64,000 bases of DNA from Streptomyces collinus Tu 365. Lineage in GTDB: Bacteria; Actinomycetota; Actinomycetes; Streptomycetales; Streptomycetaceae. Position numbers and translations under genes: made by a program. The stretch covers positions 5,166,170 through 5,230,169 of the forward strand of contig NC_021985.1 of assembly GCF_000444875.1 (NCBI RefSeq), written 5' to 3'. How positions within the stretch are numbered: the stretch's first letter is position 1; the number at the start of each line of letters is the position of its first letter. Shown here piece after piece: positions 17,230-25,696 of the stretch. Under the pieces are notes generated by a model. That model made no database searches, was not told the origin of the DNA, and saw nothing but the letters and a program-made list of their open reading frames with translations.

Positions 17230-19650
17230 CCGCTGCTGCTCGGGGTACGGCACCACGGGCCGGGCTCCGCGCGCGCCGTACGGGCCGCCCTGGAAGCCGC
17301 CCGGCCCGAGGTGGTGCTGATCGAGGGGCCTCCGGAGGCAGACCCGCTGATCCCGCTGGCCGCCGACCCGGAGATGCGGCCTCCGGTGGCGCTGCTCGCC
17401 CATGCCGTGGACGAGCCCGGCCGCTCCGCCTTCTGGCCGCTGGCCGAGTTCAGCCCCGAGTGGGTGGCGATCCGCTGGGCCCTCGAACAGGGCGTCCCGG
17501 CCCGCTTCGTCGACCTGCCCGCCACCCACACCCTGGCGTGGGACACCGAGTCCGACGCACCGCAGGGCACCGACGCCGGCGGCGACACGCCCGCCGGAAC
17601 CGGGGACCAGGACGAGCCTGGCGCCGAGGAGGGGTCCGGTCCCGGGGAGGAGGCCGGCCCCGGGCGGGACCTGCGCGTCGACCCGCTCGCCGTGCTCGCC
17701 GAGACCGCGGGGCACGACGACCCCGAGCGCTGGTGGGAGGACGTCGTCGAGCACCGCGGCTCGGGCCTGGGGGACCCGTTCGCGCCGTTCACCGCGCTGG
17801 AGGAGGCCATGACGGCGCTGCGGGAGCGGTACGGCGCCGCAGGCCGGCCCCGCGACCTGGTGCGCGAGGCCCACATGCGGCTCAAGGTGCGGGCCGCGCG
17901 CAAGGAGTTCGGGGACGCGGTGGCCGTGGTGTGCGGGGCGTGGCACGTACCCGCGCTGCGCGAGAGGACCACCGTCACCGCGGACCGGGCGCTGCTGAAG
18001 GGCCTGCCCAAGGTCAGGACCGACCTGACCTGGGTGCCGTGGACCCACCGCAGGCTCGCCCGGGCGAGCGGGTACGGCGCGGGGATCGACTCGCCGGGCT
18101 GGTACGGGCACCTGTTCCGGGCCAGGGACAGGCCGGTCGAGAGATGGCTGACGAAGGTGGCGGGGCTGCTGCGCGAGGAGGACCGCGTCGTCTCCTCCGC
18201 GCACGTCATCGAGGCGGTGCGGCTCGCGGAGACGCTGGCCGCCATGCGCGGCCGGCCGCTGCCCGGTCTGAGCGAGACCACCGAAGCGGTGCGGGCGGTG
18301 ATGTGCGACGGCTCGGACGTCCCGCTGGCGCTGGTGCACGACCGGCTGGTCGTCGGTGACGTGCTGGGGGAGGTGCCACAGGCGGCGCCCGCGGTGCCGT
18401 TGCAGCGCGACCTGGCCCGCGAGCAGCGCCGGCTGCGGCTGCGGCCGGAGGCCCTGGAGCGCGAGCTGGAACTCGACCTGCGGGGCGGGACCGACGCCGG
18501 CCGCAGCAGACTGCTGCACCGGCTGCGGCTGCTCGGCGTCGACTGGGGCGAGCCGGCCCGGTCGCGGGGGAGCACCGGCACCTTCCGGGAGACCTGGCGG
18601 CTGCGCTGGGAGCCGGAGCTCTCGGTGCGGGTCGCCGAGGCCGGCGTGTGGGGGACGACCGTGCTCGCGGCGGCCACGGCCCGGGCCGAGGCGGAGGCGA
18701 CGGCGGCCCGGGCCCTCGCCGACGTCACCACGCTCGCCGAGCACTGCCTGCTCGCCGGGCTGCCGGACGCGCTGCCCGTGGTGATGCGGGTACTCGCCGA
18801 CCGCGCCGCCCTGGACACGGACGTCGGTCACCTGGCCCAGGCGCTGCCCGCCCTGGTCCGCTCCCTGCGCTACGGCGACGTGCGCGGCACCGACACCGGA
18901 GCCCTGGCGGGCGTCGCGGCGGGCCTGGCCGAGCGGATCTTCGTCGGCCTCCCGCCCGCCTGCGCCGCCCTGGACACGGACGCGGCGGAGGAGATGCGCA
19001 GCCATGTCGACGCCGTGCACGGCGCCGTGGGCCTCCTGGCCGAGACGCCGACCGGTACGCCGGGCACCGGACACGCGGACCTGCGCGCCCGCTGGCGCTC
19101 GGTGCTGCGGACGCTGGCCCTGCGGGACACGGTGCCAGGTGTGGTCAGGGGACGGGCCGTACGCCTGCTGCTCGACGACGGCGAGCTGGGGCCGGGGGAG
19201 GCGGCCCGGCTGATGGGACTGGTGCTGTCGCCCGGGACCCCGCCGGCCGACGCGGCCGCGTGGATCGAGGGCTTCGTCGGGGGCGGGGGCGGCATGCTGC
19301 TGGTCCACGACGACCGGCTGCTCACGCTGGTCGACAGCTGGCTGACGGGGGTGTCCGCCGAGGCGTTCACGGACGTGCTCCCCCTGCTGCGGCGCACGTT
19401 CTCCGCTTACGAGCCCGCCGTGCGCAGAACCCTCGGCGAACTCGTGCGGCGCGGCCCGGGCGGGCCCGCCGTCCCGGCCTCCCGTGCGGTCGGCACACCG
19501 GGCTTCGCCGCCGAACCTGACGCCGAGCGGGCCGACGCCGTCCTGCCGGTCCTGCGGCTGCTCCTCGGCCCGGACCCGGAGGAGGCGGCGGAACACGGGC
19601 GGACGCAGCGGACGGCCGAAGCCGTAGGTCTTGTGGGGGTGGGCGGATGA
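17077..19650 (+). CDS. DUF5682 family protein, TraB/TIKI-like motifs
   Basis: A protein of 857 aa, start ATGA overlapping the MoxR stop. The frame is open for a further 1.1 kb upstream, but the overlap start matches operon practice. Three imperfect 18-19-residue repeats open the protein (SDDSTWGK and GPAEP units, residues 2-50), followed by the conserved GVRHHGPGSARAV. Two GxxH motifs, GVRH (56-59) and GAWH (287-290), and an acidic residue in VLIEGPPE (Glu83) are arranged as in the TIKI/TraB/EreA hydrolase group, so a metal-dependent hydrolase or protease activity is possible. An acidic Gly/Glu-rich loop lies around 165-205. The C-terminal 500 residues are Ala/Leu/Arg-rich helical repeats. 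No signal peptide or membrane segment. Function unknown; hydrolase role inferred from motifs. Confidence 0.88.
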   Translation: MSDDSTWGRAYAHGPAEPASDDSTWGKAHAPGPAEPASDDDSTWGKVYARGPLLLGVRHHGPGSARAVRAALEAARPEVVLIEGPPEADPLIPLAADPEMRPPVALLAHAVDEPGRSAFWPLAEFSPEWVAIRWALEQGVPARFVDLPATHTLAWDTESDAPQGTDAGGDTPAGTGDQDEPGAEEGSGPGEEAGPGRDLRVDPLAVLAETAGHDDPERWWEDVVEHRGSGLGDPFAPFTALEEAMTALRERYGAAGRPRDLVREAHMRLKVRAARKEFGDAVAVVCGAWHVPALRERTTVTADRALLKGLPKVRTDLTWVPWTHRRLARASGYGAGIDSPGWYGHLFRARDRPVERWLTKVAGLLREEDRVVSSAHVIEAVRLAETLAAMRGRPLPGLSETTEAVRAVMCDGSDVPLALVHDRLVVGDVLGEVPQAAPAVPLQRDLAREQRRLRLRPEALERELELDLRGGTDAGRSRLLHRLRLLGVDWGEPARSRGSTGTFRETWRLRWEPELSVRVAEAGVWGTTVLAAATARAEAEATAARALADVTTLAEHCLLAGLPDALPVVMRVLADRAALDTDVGHLAQALPALVRSLRYGDVRGTDTGALAGVAAGLAERIFVGLPPACAALDTDAAEEMRSHVDAVHGAVGLLAETPTGTPGTGHADLRARWRSVLRTLALRDTVPGVVRGRAVRLLLDDGELGPGEAARLMGLVLSPGTPPADAAAWIEGFVGGGGGMLLVHDDRLLTLVDSWLTGVSAEAFTDVLPLLRRTFSAYEPAVRRTLGELVRRGPGGPAVPASRAVGTPGFAAEPDAERADAVLPVLRLLLGPDPEEAAEHGRTQRTAEAVGLVGVGG

Positions 19651-20855
19651 CGACCGGAGCGACGACGCCGGACGCGGCGGCGGGGGTGGCGGCCGGGGCG
19701 CCCGACGGCGACCCGGCGGGTGAGCGGCTGCGCCGTTGGCGGCTGGTGCTCGGCGGCGACCAGGCCGACGGCACCGGATGCGCGCTGTCGGGCCGCGACG
19801 CGGCGATGGACGGCACCCTCGCCGCGCTCTACGGCAAGGGCGACAAGCCGCAGCCGGGCCGGGAACGCGCGGCGGGCCTGGGCGCCTCGGCGCCGTCCGT
19901 GGCGCGCTGGCTCGGGGACATCCGCACCTACTTCCCCTCCTCCGTCGTCCAGGTCATGCAGCGCGACGCCATCGACCGGCTCGGCCTCGCCTCGCTGCTG
20001 CTGGAGCCGGAGATGCTGGAGGCGGTCGAGGCCGACGTGCACCTGGTGGGCACGCTGCTCTCGCTGAACAAGGCGATGCCGGAGACGACGAAGGAGACGG
20101 CGCGGGCGGTGGTGCGCAAGGTGGTCGAGGACCTGGAGAAGCGGCTGGCCGGCCGCACCCGCGCCACCCTCGACGGCGCCCTGGACCGCAGCGCGCGCGT
20201 CAGCAGGCCCCGCCACCACGACATCGACTGGAACCGCACCGTCGCGGCCAACCTCAAGCACTATCTGCCCGAGTACCGCACGGTCGTGCCGGAACGGCTC
20301 ATCGGGTACGGGCGGGCCGCCCGGTCGGTGAAGAAGGAGGTCGTCCTCTGCATCGACCAGTCCGGGTCGATGGCGGCGTCCGTGGTCCACGCGTCGGTGT
20401 TCGGGGCGGTGCTCGCCTCCATGCGGTCGATCAGCACCCGGCTGGTCGTCTTCGACACGGCGGTGGTGGACCTCACCGACCAGCTCGACGACCCGGTCGA
20501 CGTCCTCTTCGGCACCCAGCTCGGCGGCGGTACGGACATCAACCGCGCCCTCGCCTACTGCCAGTCGCAGATCACCCGGCCCGCCGAGACGGTGGTCGTG
20601 CTGATCAGCGACCTGTACGAGGGGGGCATCCGCGACGAGATGCTGAAGCGGGTCGCGGCGATGAAGGCGTCCGGAGTGCAGTTCGTCGCCCTGCTCGCGC
20701 TGTCGGACGAGGGCGCGCCCGCCTACGACCGCGACCACGCGGCGGCGCTTGCTGCGCTCGGCGCACCGGCGTTCGCCTGCACCCCCGATCTGTTCCCGGA
20801 GGTGATGGCGGCGGCGATCGAGAAGCGGCCCCTGCCGATACCGGACACCGCGTGA
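19647..20855 (+). CDS. VWA-domain protein (CoxE-like), partner of MoxR
   Basis: A protein of 402 aa whose start overlaps the DUF5682 stop as ATGA. The C-terminal half is a von Willebrand factor A domain with a complete MIDAS: D237-x-S239-x-S241 in CIDQSGSM, Thr296 in GGGTDIN and an acidic residue in VVVLISDLYEGG. The N-terminal 200 residues are helical and resemble the CoxE-like extension. VWA proteins of this class bind a MoxR ATPase and present a divalent-metal-dependent protein-binding face. No membrane helix or signal, so the complex is cytoplasmic. It is the last gene of the MoxR/DUF5682/VWA operon; about 90 bp separate it from the next gene. Confidence 0.93.
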   Translation: MTTGATTPDAAAGVAAGAPDGDPAGERLRRWRLVLGGDQADGTGCALSGRDAAMDGTLAALYGKGDKPQPGRERAAGLGASAPSVARWLGDIRTYFPSSVVQVMQRDAIDRLGLASLLLEPEMLEAVEADVHLVGTLLSLNKAMPETTKETARAVVRKVVEDLEKRLAGRTRATLDGALDRSARVSRPRHHDIDWNRTVAANLKHYLPEYRTVVPERLIGYGRAARSVKKEVVLCIDQSGSMAASVVHASVFGAVLASMRSISTRLVVFDTAVVDLTDQLDDPVDVLFGTQLGGGTDINRALAYCQSQITRPAETVVVLISDLYEGGIRDEMLKRVAAMKASGVQFVALLALSDEGAPAYDRDHAAALAALGAPAFACTPDLFPEVMAAAIEKRPLPIPDTA

Positions 20856-20947
20856 CGCCCGGCCGTAAAAGGGACATGACTACCCATCGGTAACACAGGG
20901 CTTGCGCTACCTCGGGCGGAACGTGCGAGGATCGACGCCGCTTTGCC

Positions 20948-21910
20948 GTGCCGATCCGAGGAAGCGTCCGCCTCTTGACCCTGCCAGCCGCTCCGTTCGG
21001 TACCGCCGTGCGCGTGCTGCGTACGGCGGCCGGCCGCCGCGCGCTGCAACTGGTGCTCGTCGTGGGCGGGTTGTTCGTGCTCGGCTTCCTCTGCGGGGAG
21101 CAGGCCCACGCGGCCGAGGGAGCGCCGACGGCGGTCACCGGTCAAGTCACCATCCCGGTGCGGGACGTGGCGCGCACGGCCTCCGGGGCCCTGGAGGGGG
21201 CGCAGGCCGAGGTGTCGGCCCTGCCCGCCGTTCCCCCGGTGCACCTGCCGACTCTCCCGCCCGCGCCGACCGTGCATCCGCCGACCGTGCCGCATCTGCC
21301 GGGCACGCAGCTGCCGGCGCTGCCGCATCTCCCGGCCCTGCCGGGCCCGCAGTTGCCGGAGCTGCCGGGCACGCCTGAGCCGGCTTCCGGTCCGCCGTCC
21401 CCGCCCCTGCCGCAGGACCGCGGGGGTTCCGAGCCTCCGGCGCGACCGGCACGACCGGCGCGACCGGCGCCGGAAGCTCCGACGGCTTCCGCGTCCCGGC
21501 CCGTCCGGAACGGCGGCACGGCAGCGGCGGCCGGCCCGGCGCACCGGGTGCGCGGCGAGGCCCGTACCGCCGCCTCGGGCGCGCGCCCGTCGGCCACCGC
21601 CTACGGGCCGCACGCGACCAGCGCCGCCGCCCACGTTTCCGCGGCGCCCGCGCGGGCCTCCGCCCGTCCCGGCGCGGCTCCCGTCGCGCTGCCCGCCGGC
21701 GCACCGGCGCCGTCGCGTCCCCCCGGGGACCCGGACGGCGTGCTGGCCAAGCAGGTGGCCGACGCCCCCGCGCCCCGCCACGGTGACGGCCGCGCCGTCG
21801 CGCCCGACGCCGGGGCGCCGCCGCGGCTCGCGCCGGCCGGCACGGTCGCCCGTGCCGACGCGCCACGGACCCGGGAACGGCACCGCGACGTGCTGGTCAC
21901 CCCCGGCTAG
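20948..21910 (+). CDS. Pro/Ala-rich single-pass membrane protein
   Basis: A protein of about 320 aa with one N-terminal membrane helix or signal (LQLVLVVGGLFVLGFLCGEQAHA) followed by a long disordered, Pro/Ala/His-rich exported region (many LPxLP-type units such as LPTLPPAP and LPALPHLPALPGP). The GTG at 20948 has no good ribosome site; a TTG at 20975, ten bases after GAGGAAG, is an equally good start. No enzymatic domain is visible. The composition resembles wall-spanning or surface proteins. It is separated from the VWA gene by 92 bp and could be transcribed on its own. Confidence 0.65.
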   Translation: MPIRGSVRLLTLPAAPFGTAVRVLRTAAGRRALQLVLVVGGLFVLGFLCGEQAHAAEGAPTAVTGQVTIPVRDVARTASGALEGAQAEVSALPAVPPVHLPTLPPAPTVHPPTVPHLPGTQLPALPHLPALPGPQLPELPGTPEPASGPPSPPLPQDRGGSEPPARPARPARPAPEAPTASASRPVRNGGTAAAAGPAHRVRGEARTAASGARPSATAYGPHATSAAAHVSAAPARASARPGAAPVALPAGAPAPSRPPGDPDGVLAKQVADAPAPRHGDGRAVAPDAGAPPRLAPAGTVARADAPRTRERHRDVLVTPG

Positions 21911-22204
21911 GTCTCCGGGCCGGACCGCGCCTCGCGGCCCTCCCTCCCGGCTCTCCCTCCCGGCTCTCTCCCCGCGACCCTCGCGCGGACGGTGGGCGCG
22001 GGCGGGCGTCTCGTCGACGGGGCCGGGCGGAGCGCCGGTGCCGTCCCTTCTGGCCGTGTTCACGACACGGCTCGCCCACACGGCGTGCAGCGCGTGCGGC
22101 AGGGCATCAGCTACCTGGGCTGACGCCCCCATGAACTCCGCGGGGCCGTCGGCACCCGGACGGCCGAACGCCGTCGGACCGTCCGGCCGGCCCCCCGCGA
22201 GAAG

Positions 22205-22242
22205 GAGCGGGTGGTCCCCATTGGGGTGGGGATCACCCGCTC
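22205..22242. terminator. Hairpin terminator upstream of sucC
   Basis: Arms 22205-22220 and 22227-22242 pair over 16 bp with one G-U wobble and a loop of TTGGGG. A second 10-bp hairpin follows at 22269-22298. They lie about 300 bp past the preceding gene and well before the sucC promoter; there is no U-tract. Confidence 0.6.
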
Positions 22243-22384
22243 AGGGCCCCTCCGGGCCCGGCCAGGGGCCTCACCGGGTCAACCCCAGCCCGGTGAGGCC
22301 TCGCACTTCCCCGCGAGGTCGGCACCGCGTGTCAGGAAACCCGGCATCATGTGACAGGTATCACCGCTCAGGTGTGACCCTCGA

Positions 22385-22413
22385 TTTAGGGCGCTCCGGG
22401 TAGCGGCGATAAC
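22385..22413 (+). promoter_or_regulatory. Candidate sucCD promoter
   Basis: TTTAGG, 17-bp spacer, GATAAC. It is the best sigma70-like pair in the region downstream of the two hairpins; a transcript from here would carry a leader of roughly 125 nt. Confidence 0.4.
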
Positions 22414-22544
22414 CTGCGAGACGGACATGCCGCGCGCTCGGACACCGTGTGCGCTCCCCTAGTGACAAGCGGACGTCACGTTGCCCTTCGCGGCACGCCC
22501 ACGCATCCAACGAACCGCGAGATCACTGATAGGGACGGAAGCGC

Positions 22545-23726
22545 GTGGACCTGTTCGAGTACCAGGCGAGGGACCTCTTCGCCAAGCACGATGTACCGGT
22601 GCTGGCCGGTGAAGTCATCGACACGCCTGAGGCGGCGCGCGCGATCACCGAGCGGCTCGGCGGCAAGTCCGTCGTCAAGGCGCAGGTGAAGGTCGGTGGC
22701 CGCGGCAAGGCCGGTGGCGTCAAGCTGGCCGCCTCCGCGGACGAGGCCGTCGCCCGTGCGACGGACATCCTCGGCATGGACATCAAGGGCCACACGGTCC
22801 ACAAGGTCATGATTGCCGAGACCGCCCCGGAGATCGTCGAGGAGTACTACGTCTCCTACCTCCTCGACCGTGCGAACCGCACCTTCCTCTCCATCGCCTC
22901 CGTCGAGGGCGGCATGGAGATCGAGGAGGTGGCGGCCACCCGTCCGGAGGCCGTCGCCAAGACGCCGATCGACCCGATCGACGGTGTGGACGAGGCCAAG
23001 GCCCGCGAGATCGTCGAGGCCGCCAAGTTCCCGGCCGAGGTCGCGGACAAGGTCGTGAACGTCCTCGTCAAGCTGTGGGACACCTTCATCAAGTCGGACG
23101 CCCTCCTCGTCGAGGTCAACCCGCTCGCGAAGGTCGCCTCCGGTGAGGTCATCGCCCTCGACGGCAAGGTGTCGCTCGACGAGAACGCCGAGTTCCGCCA
23201 CCCCGAGTACGCGGAGCTCCACGACAAGGACGCCGCCAACCCGCTCGAGGCGGCCGCCAAGGAGAAGAACCTCAACTACGTCAAGCTCGACGGTGAGGTC
23301 GGCATCATCGGCAACGGCGCGGGTCTCGTCATGAGCACCCTGGACGTCGTCGCCTACGCCGGTGAGAACCACGGCGGCGTCAAGCCCGCCAACTTCCTGG
23401 ACATCGGCGGTGGCGCCTCCGCCCAGGTCATGGCGAACGGCCTGGAGATCATCCTGGGCGACCCGGACGTCAAGTCCGTCTTCGTGAACGTCTTCGGTGG
23501 CATCACCGCCTGTGACGAGGTCGCCAACGGCATCGTCCAGGCGCTGAAGCTCCTGGAGGACCGCGGCGAGAACGTCTCCAAGCCGCTCGTCGTCCGCCTC
23601 GACGGCAACAACGCCGAGCTGGGCCGGCAGATCCTCACGGACGCCAACCACCCGCTGGTGCAGCGCGTCGACACCATGGACGGCGCGGCCGACAAGGCCG
23701 CCGAGCTGGCCCACGCCGCCAAGTAA
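22545..23726 (+). CDS. sucC: Succinate-CoA ligase, beta subunit (ADP-forming)
   Basis: TCA-cycle enzyme subunit of 393 aa that with SucD converts succinyl-CoA to succinate with substrate-level phosphorylation. It starts at a GTG, giving MDLFEYQARDLFAKHDVPVL, the family N-terminus. The ATP-grasp region includes VVKAQVKVGGRGKAGGVKL, and the C-terminal ligase domain has GNGAGLVMSTLDVVAY and FLDIGGGA, which contact SucD. GGACGGAAG lies just upstream. Downstream, sucD begins after 27 bp with its own ribosome site. Complete and of normal length. Confidence 0.98.
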   Translation: MDLFEYQARDLFAKHDVPVLAGEVIDTPEAARAITERLGGKSVVKAQVKVGGRGKAGGVKLAASADEAVARATDILGMDIKGHTVHKVMIAETAPEIVEEYYVSYLLDRANRTFLSIASVEGGMEIEEVAATRPEAVAKTPIDPIDGVDEAKAREIVEAAKFPAEVADKVVNVLVKLWDTFIKSDALLVEVNPLAKVASGEVIALDGKVSLDENAEFRHPEYAELHDKDAANPLEAAAKEKNLNYVKLDGEVGIIGNGAGLVMSTLDVVAYAGENHGGVKPANFLDIGGGASAQVMANGLEIILGDPDVKSVFVNVFGGITACDEVANGIVQALKLLEDRGENVSKPLVVRLDGNNAELGRQILTDANHPLVQRVDTMDGAADKAAELAHAAK

Positions 23727-23753
23727 GCACTCAGGACGAGGACACAACACACC

Positions 23754-24638
23754 ATGGCTATCTGGCTCAACAAGGACAGCAAGGTCATCGTCCAGGGCAT
23801 GACCGGCGCCACCGGCATGAAGCACACCAAGCTCATGCTCGGTGACGGCACCCAGGTCGTGGGCGGCGTGAACCCGCGCAAGGCGGGTCAGACCGTGGAC
23901 TTCGACGGCACCGAGGTACCCGTCTTCGGGACCGTCAAGGAGGCCATCGACAAGACCGGCGCCAACGTCTCCGTCATCTTCGTGCCGGAGAAGTTCACCA
24001 AGGACGCGGTCGTCGAGGCCATCGACGCCGAGATCCCGCTGGCCGTCGTGATCACCGAGGGCATCGCCGTGCACGACACGGCCGCCTTCTGGGCGTACGC
24101 CGGCAAGAAGGGCAACAAGACCCGCATCATCGGCCCGAACTGCCCCGGCATCATCACCCCGGGCCAGTCGAACGTCGGCATCATCCCGGGCGACATCACG
24201 AAGCCGGGCCGCATCGGCCTGGTCTCGAAGTCCGGCACGCTGACGTACCAGATGATGTACGAGCTGCGTGACATCGGCTTCTCGACCGCCGTCGGCATCG
24301 GTGGCGACCCGATCATCGGCACCACGCACATCGACGCCCTGGCCGCGTTCCAGGACGACCCCGAGACCGAGCTCATCGTGATGATCGGTGAGATCGGTGG
24401 CGACGCCGAGGAGCGCGCGGCCGCGTTCATCAAGGAGAACGTGACCAAGCCGGTCGTCGGCTACGTCGCGGGCTTCACCGCACCCGAGGGCAAGACGATG
24501 GGCCACGCCGGTGCCATCGTCTCCGGTTCGTCCGGCACCGCCCAGGCGAAGAAGGAGGCCCTCGAGGCCGCCGGCGTCAAGGTCGGCAAGACCCCGACCG
24601 AGACCGCGAAGCTGGCCCGGGAGATCCTGAGCGCCTGA
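23754..24638 (+). CDS. sucD: Succinate-CoA ligase, alpha subunit
   Basis: The alpha subunit, 294 aa, which binds CoA through an N-terminal Rossmann domain (VQGMTGATGMKHTKLML) and carries the phosphorylated active-site histidine, His251, in KTMGHAGAIVSGS. IGPNCPGIITPG and SKSGTLTYQM are conserved family blocks. It is the second gene of the sucCD operon with AGGACGAGGAC upstream of the ATG, and is followed immediately by a strong terminator. Complete and of normal length. Confidence 0.98.
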   Translation: MAIWLNKDSKVIVQGMTGATGMKHTKLMLGDGTQVVGGVNPRKAGQTVDFDGTEVPVFGTVKEAIDKTGANVSVIFVPEKFTKDAVVEAIDAEIPLAVVITEGIAVHDTAAFWAYAGKKGNKTRIIGPNCPGIITPGQSNVGIIPGDITKPGRIGLVSKSGTLTYQMMYELRDIGFSTAVGIGGDPIIGTTHIDALAAFQDDPETELIVMIGEIGGDAEERAAAFIKENVTKPVVGYVAGFTAPEGKTMGHAGAIVSGSSGTAQAKKEALEAAGVKVGKTPTETAKLAREILSA

Positions 24639-24647
24639 GTTCGCCGC

Positions 24648-24691
24648 ACGCCCGCAGGCCCGTCCCGTCACCGGGGCGGGCCTGCGGGCGT
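24648..24691. terminator. sucCD terminator
   Basis: A 20-bp inverted repeat (24648-24667 and 24672-24691) with one G-U wobble and a four-base loop, ten bases past the sucD stop. It also stands downstream of the convergent sigma-like gene and can serve both. Confidence 0.8.
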
Positions 24692-24731
24692 TCTGGTGCC
24701 CGCGGGCGGGTCCGGCCGCCCGCGGGCACGG

Positions 24732-25589
24732 TCAGCGGGCCGCCGGGGCGATGCGGTCCGGGCCGTTGTCCTCCGCGCGCCGGAGCTTCGCGCGCAGCGC
24801 CTGCTGCTCCGGGGAGAGCGGGCCCAGGGCCGGGGGAGGCGGCACGCCCTGGACGGCCTGGGCCGGGGCGATGGGCGGTTCGTAGTGGGTGGGCGCGGAG
24901 CGCAGGGTCAGTGCCGTCGCCCCGATGATCGTGACCGTGAAGGCGATCGCCGCCCGGGTCCAGAACACGTTGCGGCGCTCGCCGCAGGTGCGCACCGTGG
25001 TGGGACCGGTCGCGAGCAGCCGCTCCGAGGAGGCCAGTTCGGCCAGGCGCCGGTGCAGCACCCCGGGGTCGGCCAGCGCCGGGATCTGCTCGGCGACGAC
25101 CTCACGGGCCCGGGTCAGCCGGCCGGCGGCGGCCGGGGTGCTCGCCTCCGTCTCCGCCGCCGTCTCCGGCAGGTCGAGGCCGACGCCGTCGTACAGGACG
25201 AGCGTGCGCCGGTAGGAGGGCGGGAGCCGCAGCAGGGCGGTGAGCAGGGCGCGGTCGGCCGGGTCGGCGGGCGGGGGCTCGGGGGAGCGGTAGCGGGGGC
25301 GGAAGCGGTGCCAGGGGGAGAGGGCGCACTCGTAGGCGATCGCGCGCACCCAGCCCGCCGGGTCCCGGTCGCGGGCCACCTCGGGCCAGCGCTGCCAGGC
25401 GAACTGGAAGGCCCGCTCCACGGACTCCCTGGCCAGCTCGCGGCGCCCGCAGAGCAGGTAGGTCTGCCGTACGAGGGCGGGAGCGCAGAACGCGTACAGC
25501 GCGTCGAACGCCTGATCGGGCGTCAGGGCCGCGGGCACACCGGCGTTTTCGGGCGGTCGCTCACCCGGGACCGTAGGGCTTTCCGTCAC
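24732..25589 (-). CDS. ECF-sigma-factor-like protein with C-terminal membrane helix
   Basis: A protein of 285 aa from a GTG at 25589 (VTESPTVPGE), with GGGGTGG just upstream. The N-terminal part resembles sigma region 2 of SigE-type ECF factors (FDALYAFCAPALVRQTYLLC, then AFQFAWQRWPEV and GWVRAIAYEC). The middle resembles region 4 (ALLRLPPSYRRTLVLYDGVGLDLPETA, then GRLTRARE), though the recognition helix is weak. One membrane helix follows (NVFWTRAAIAFTVTIIGATAL, about residues 220-242), then a Pro-rich tail that would be extracellular. A sigma-like protein tied to the membrane could be held inactive there or may be a degenerate sensor. Divergent from the DUF6350 gene. Confidence 0.75.
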   Translation of the reverse strand: MTESPTVPGERPPENAGVPAALTPDQAFDALYAFCAPALVRQTYLLCGRRELARESVERAFQFAWQRWPEVARDRDPAGWVRAIAYECALSPWHRFRPRYRSPEPPPADPADRALLTALLRLPPSYRRTLVLYDGVGLDLPETAAETEASTPAAAGRLTRAREVVAEQIPALADPGVLHRRLAELASSERLLATGPTTVRTCGERRNVFWTRAAIAFTVTIIGATALTLRSAPTHYEPPIAPAQAVQGVPPPPALGPLSPEQQALRAKLRRAEDNGPDRIAPAAR

Positions 25590-25696
25590 TGGACACCACC
25601 CCTTCGTACGAAAAAGTACATAAACATATATTGGGCGACACATCGGAGGTTCTCCTGTTACGACGGGAAAGCGCGTGTCGTTGGGAGCATGGCGGG
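25590..25696. promoter_or_regulatory. AT-rich divergent promoter region
   Basis: The stretch 25603-25633 is unusually AT-rich for this genome and contains the palindrome TTCGTACGAA (25603-25612) followed by AAAAAGTACATAAACATATA. It separates the sigma-like gene from the DUF6350 gene and probably carries promoters in both directions plus an operator, but I cannot assign -35/-10 boxes with confidence. Confidence 0.4.

Larger units (their letters stand above)
21911..22544. other. Gene-free region upstream of sucC
   Basis: A region of 634 bp. It holds two strong hairpins: 22205-22242 (16-bp stem GAGCGGGTG..., six-base loop) and 22269-22298 (10-bp stem CCTCACCGGG/CCCGGTGAGG), which probably terminate transcription from upstream. 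A candidate promoter, TTTAGG (22385-22390), 17 bp, GATAAC (22408-22413), lies about 130 bp before sucC, so the sucCD transcript has a leader. I see no riboswitch and no convincing gene. Confidence 0.6.

Noticed and set aside
17050..19596. Long minus-strand frame opposite DUF5682
   Set aside because: Antisense artefact of GC bias; the plus-strand frame has conserved motifs and operon overlaps.
22476..24671. Long open frame on the minus strand opposite sucC and sucD
   Set aside because: Spans two unrelated genes and the gap between them and contains only Asp/Val/Gly-rich antisense composition.
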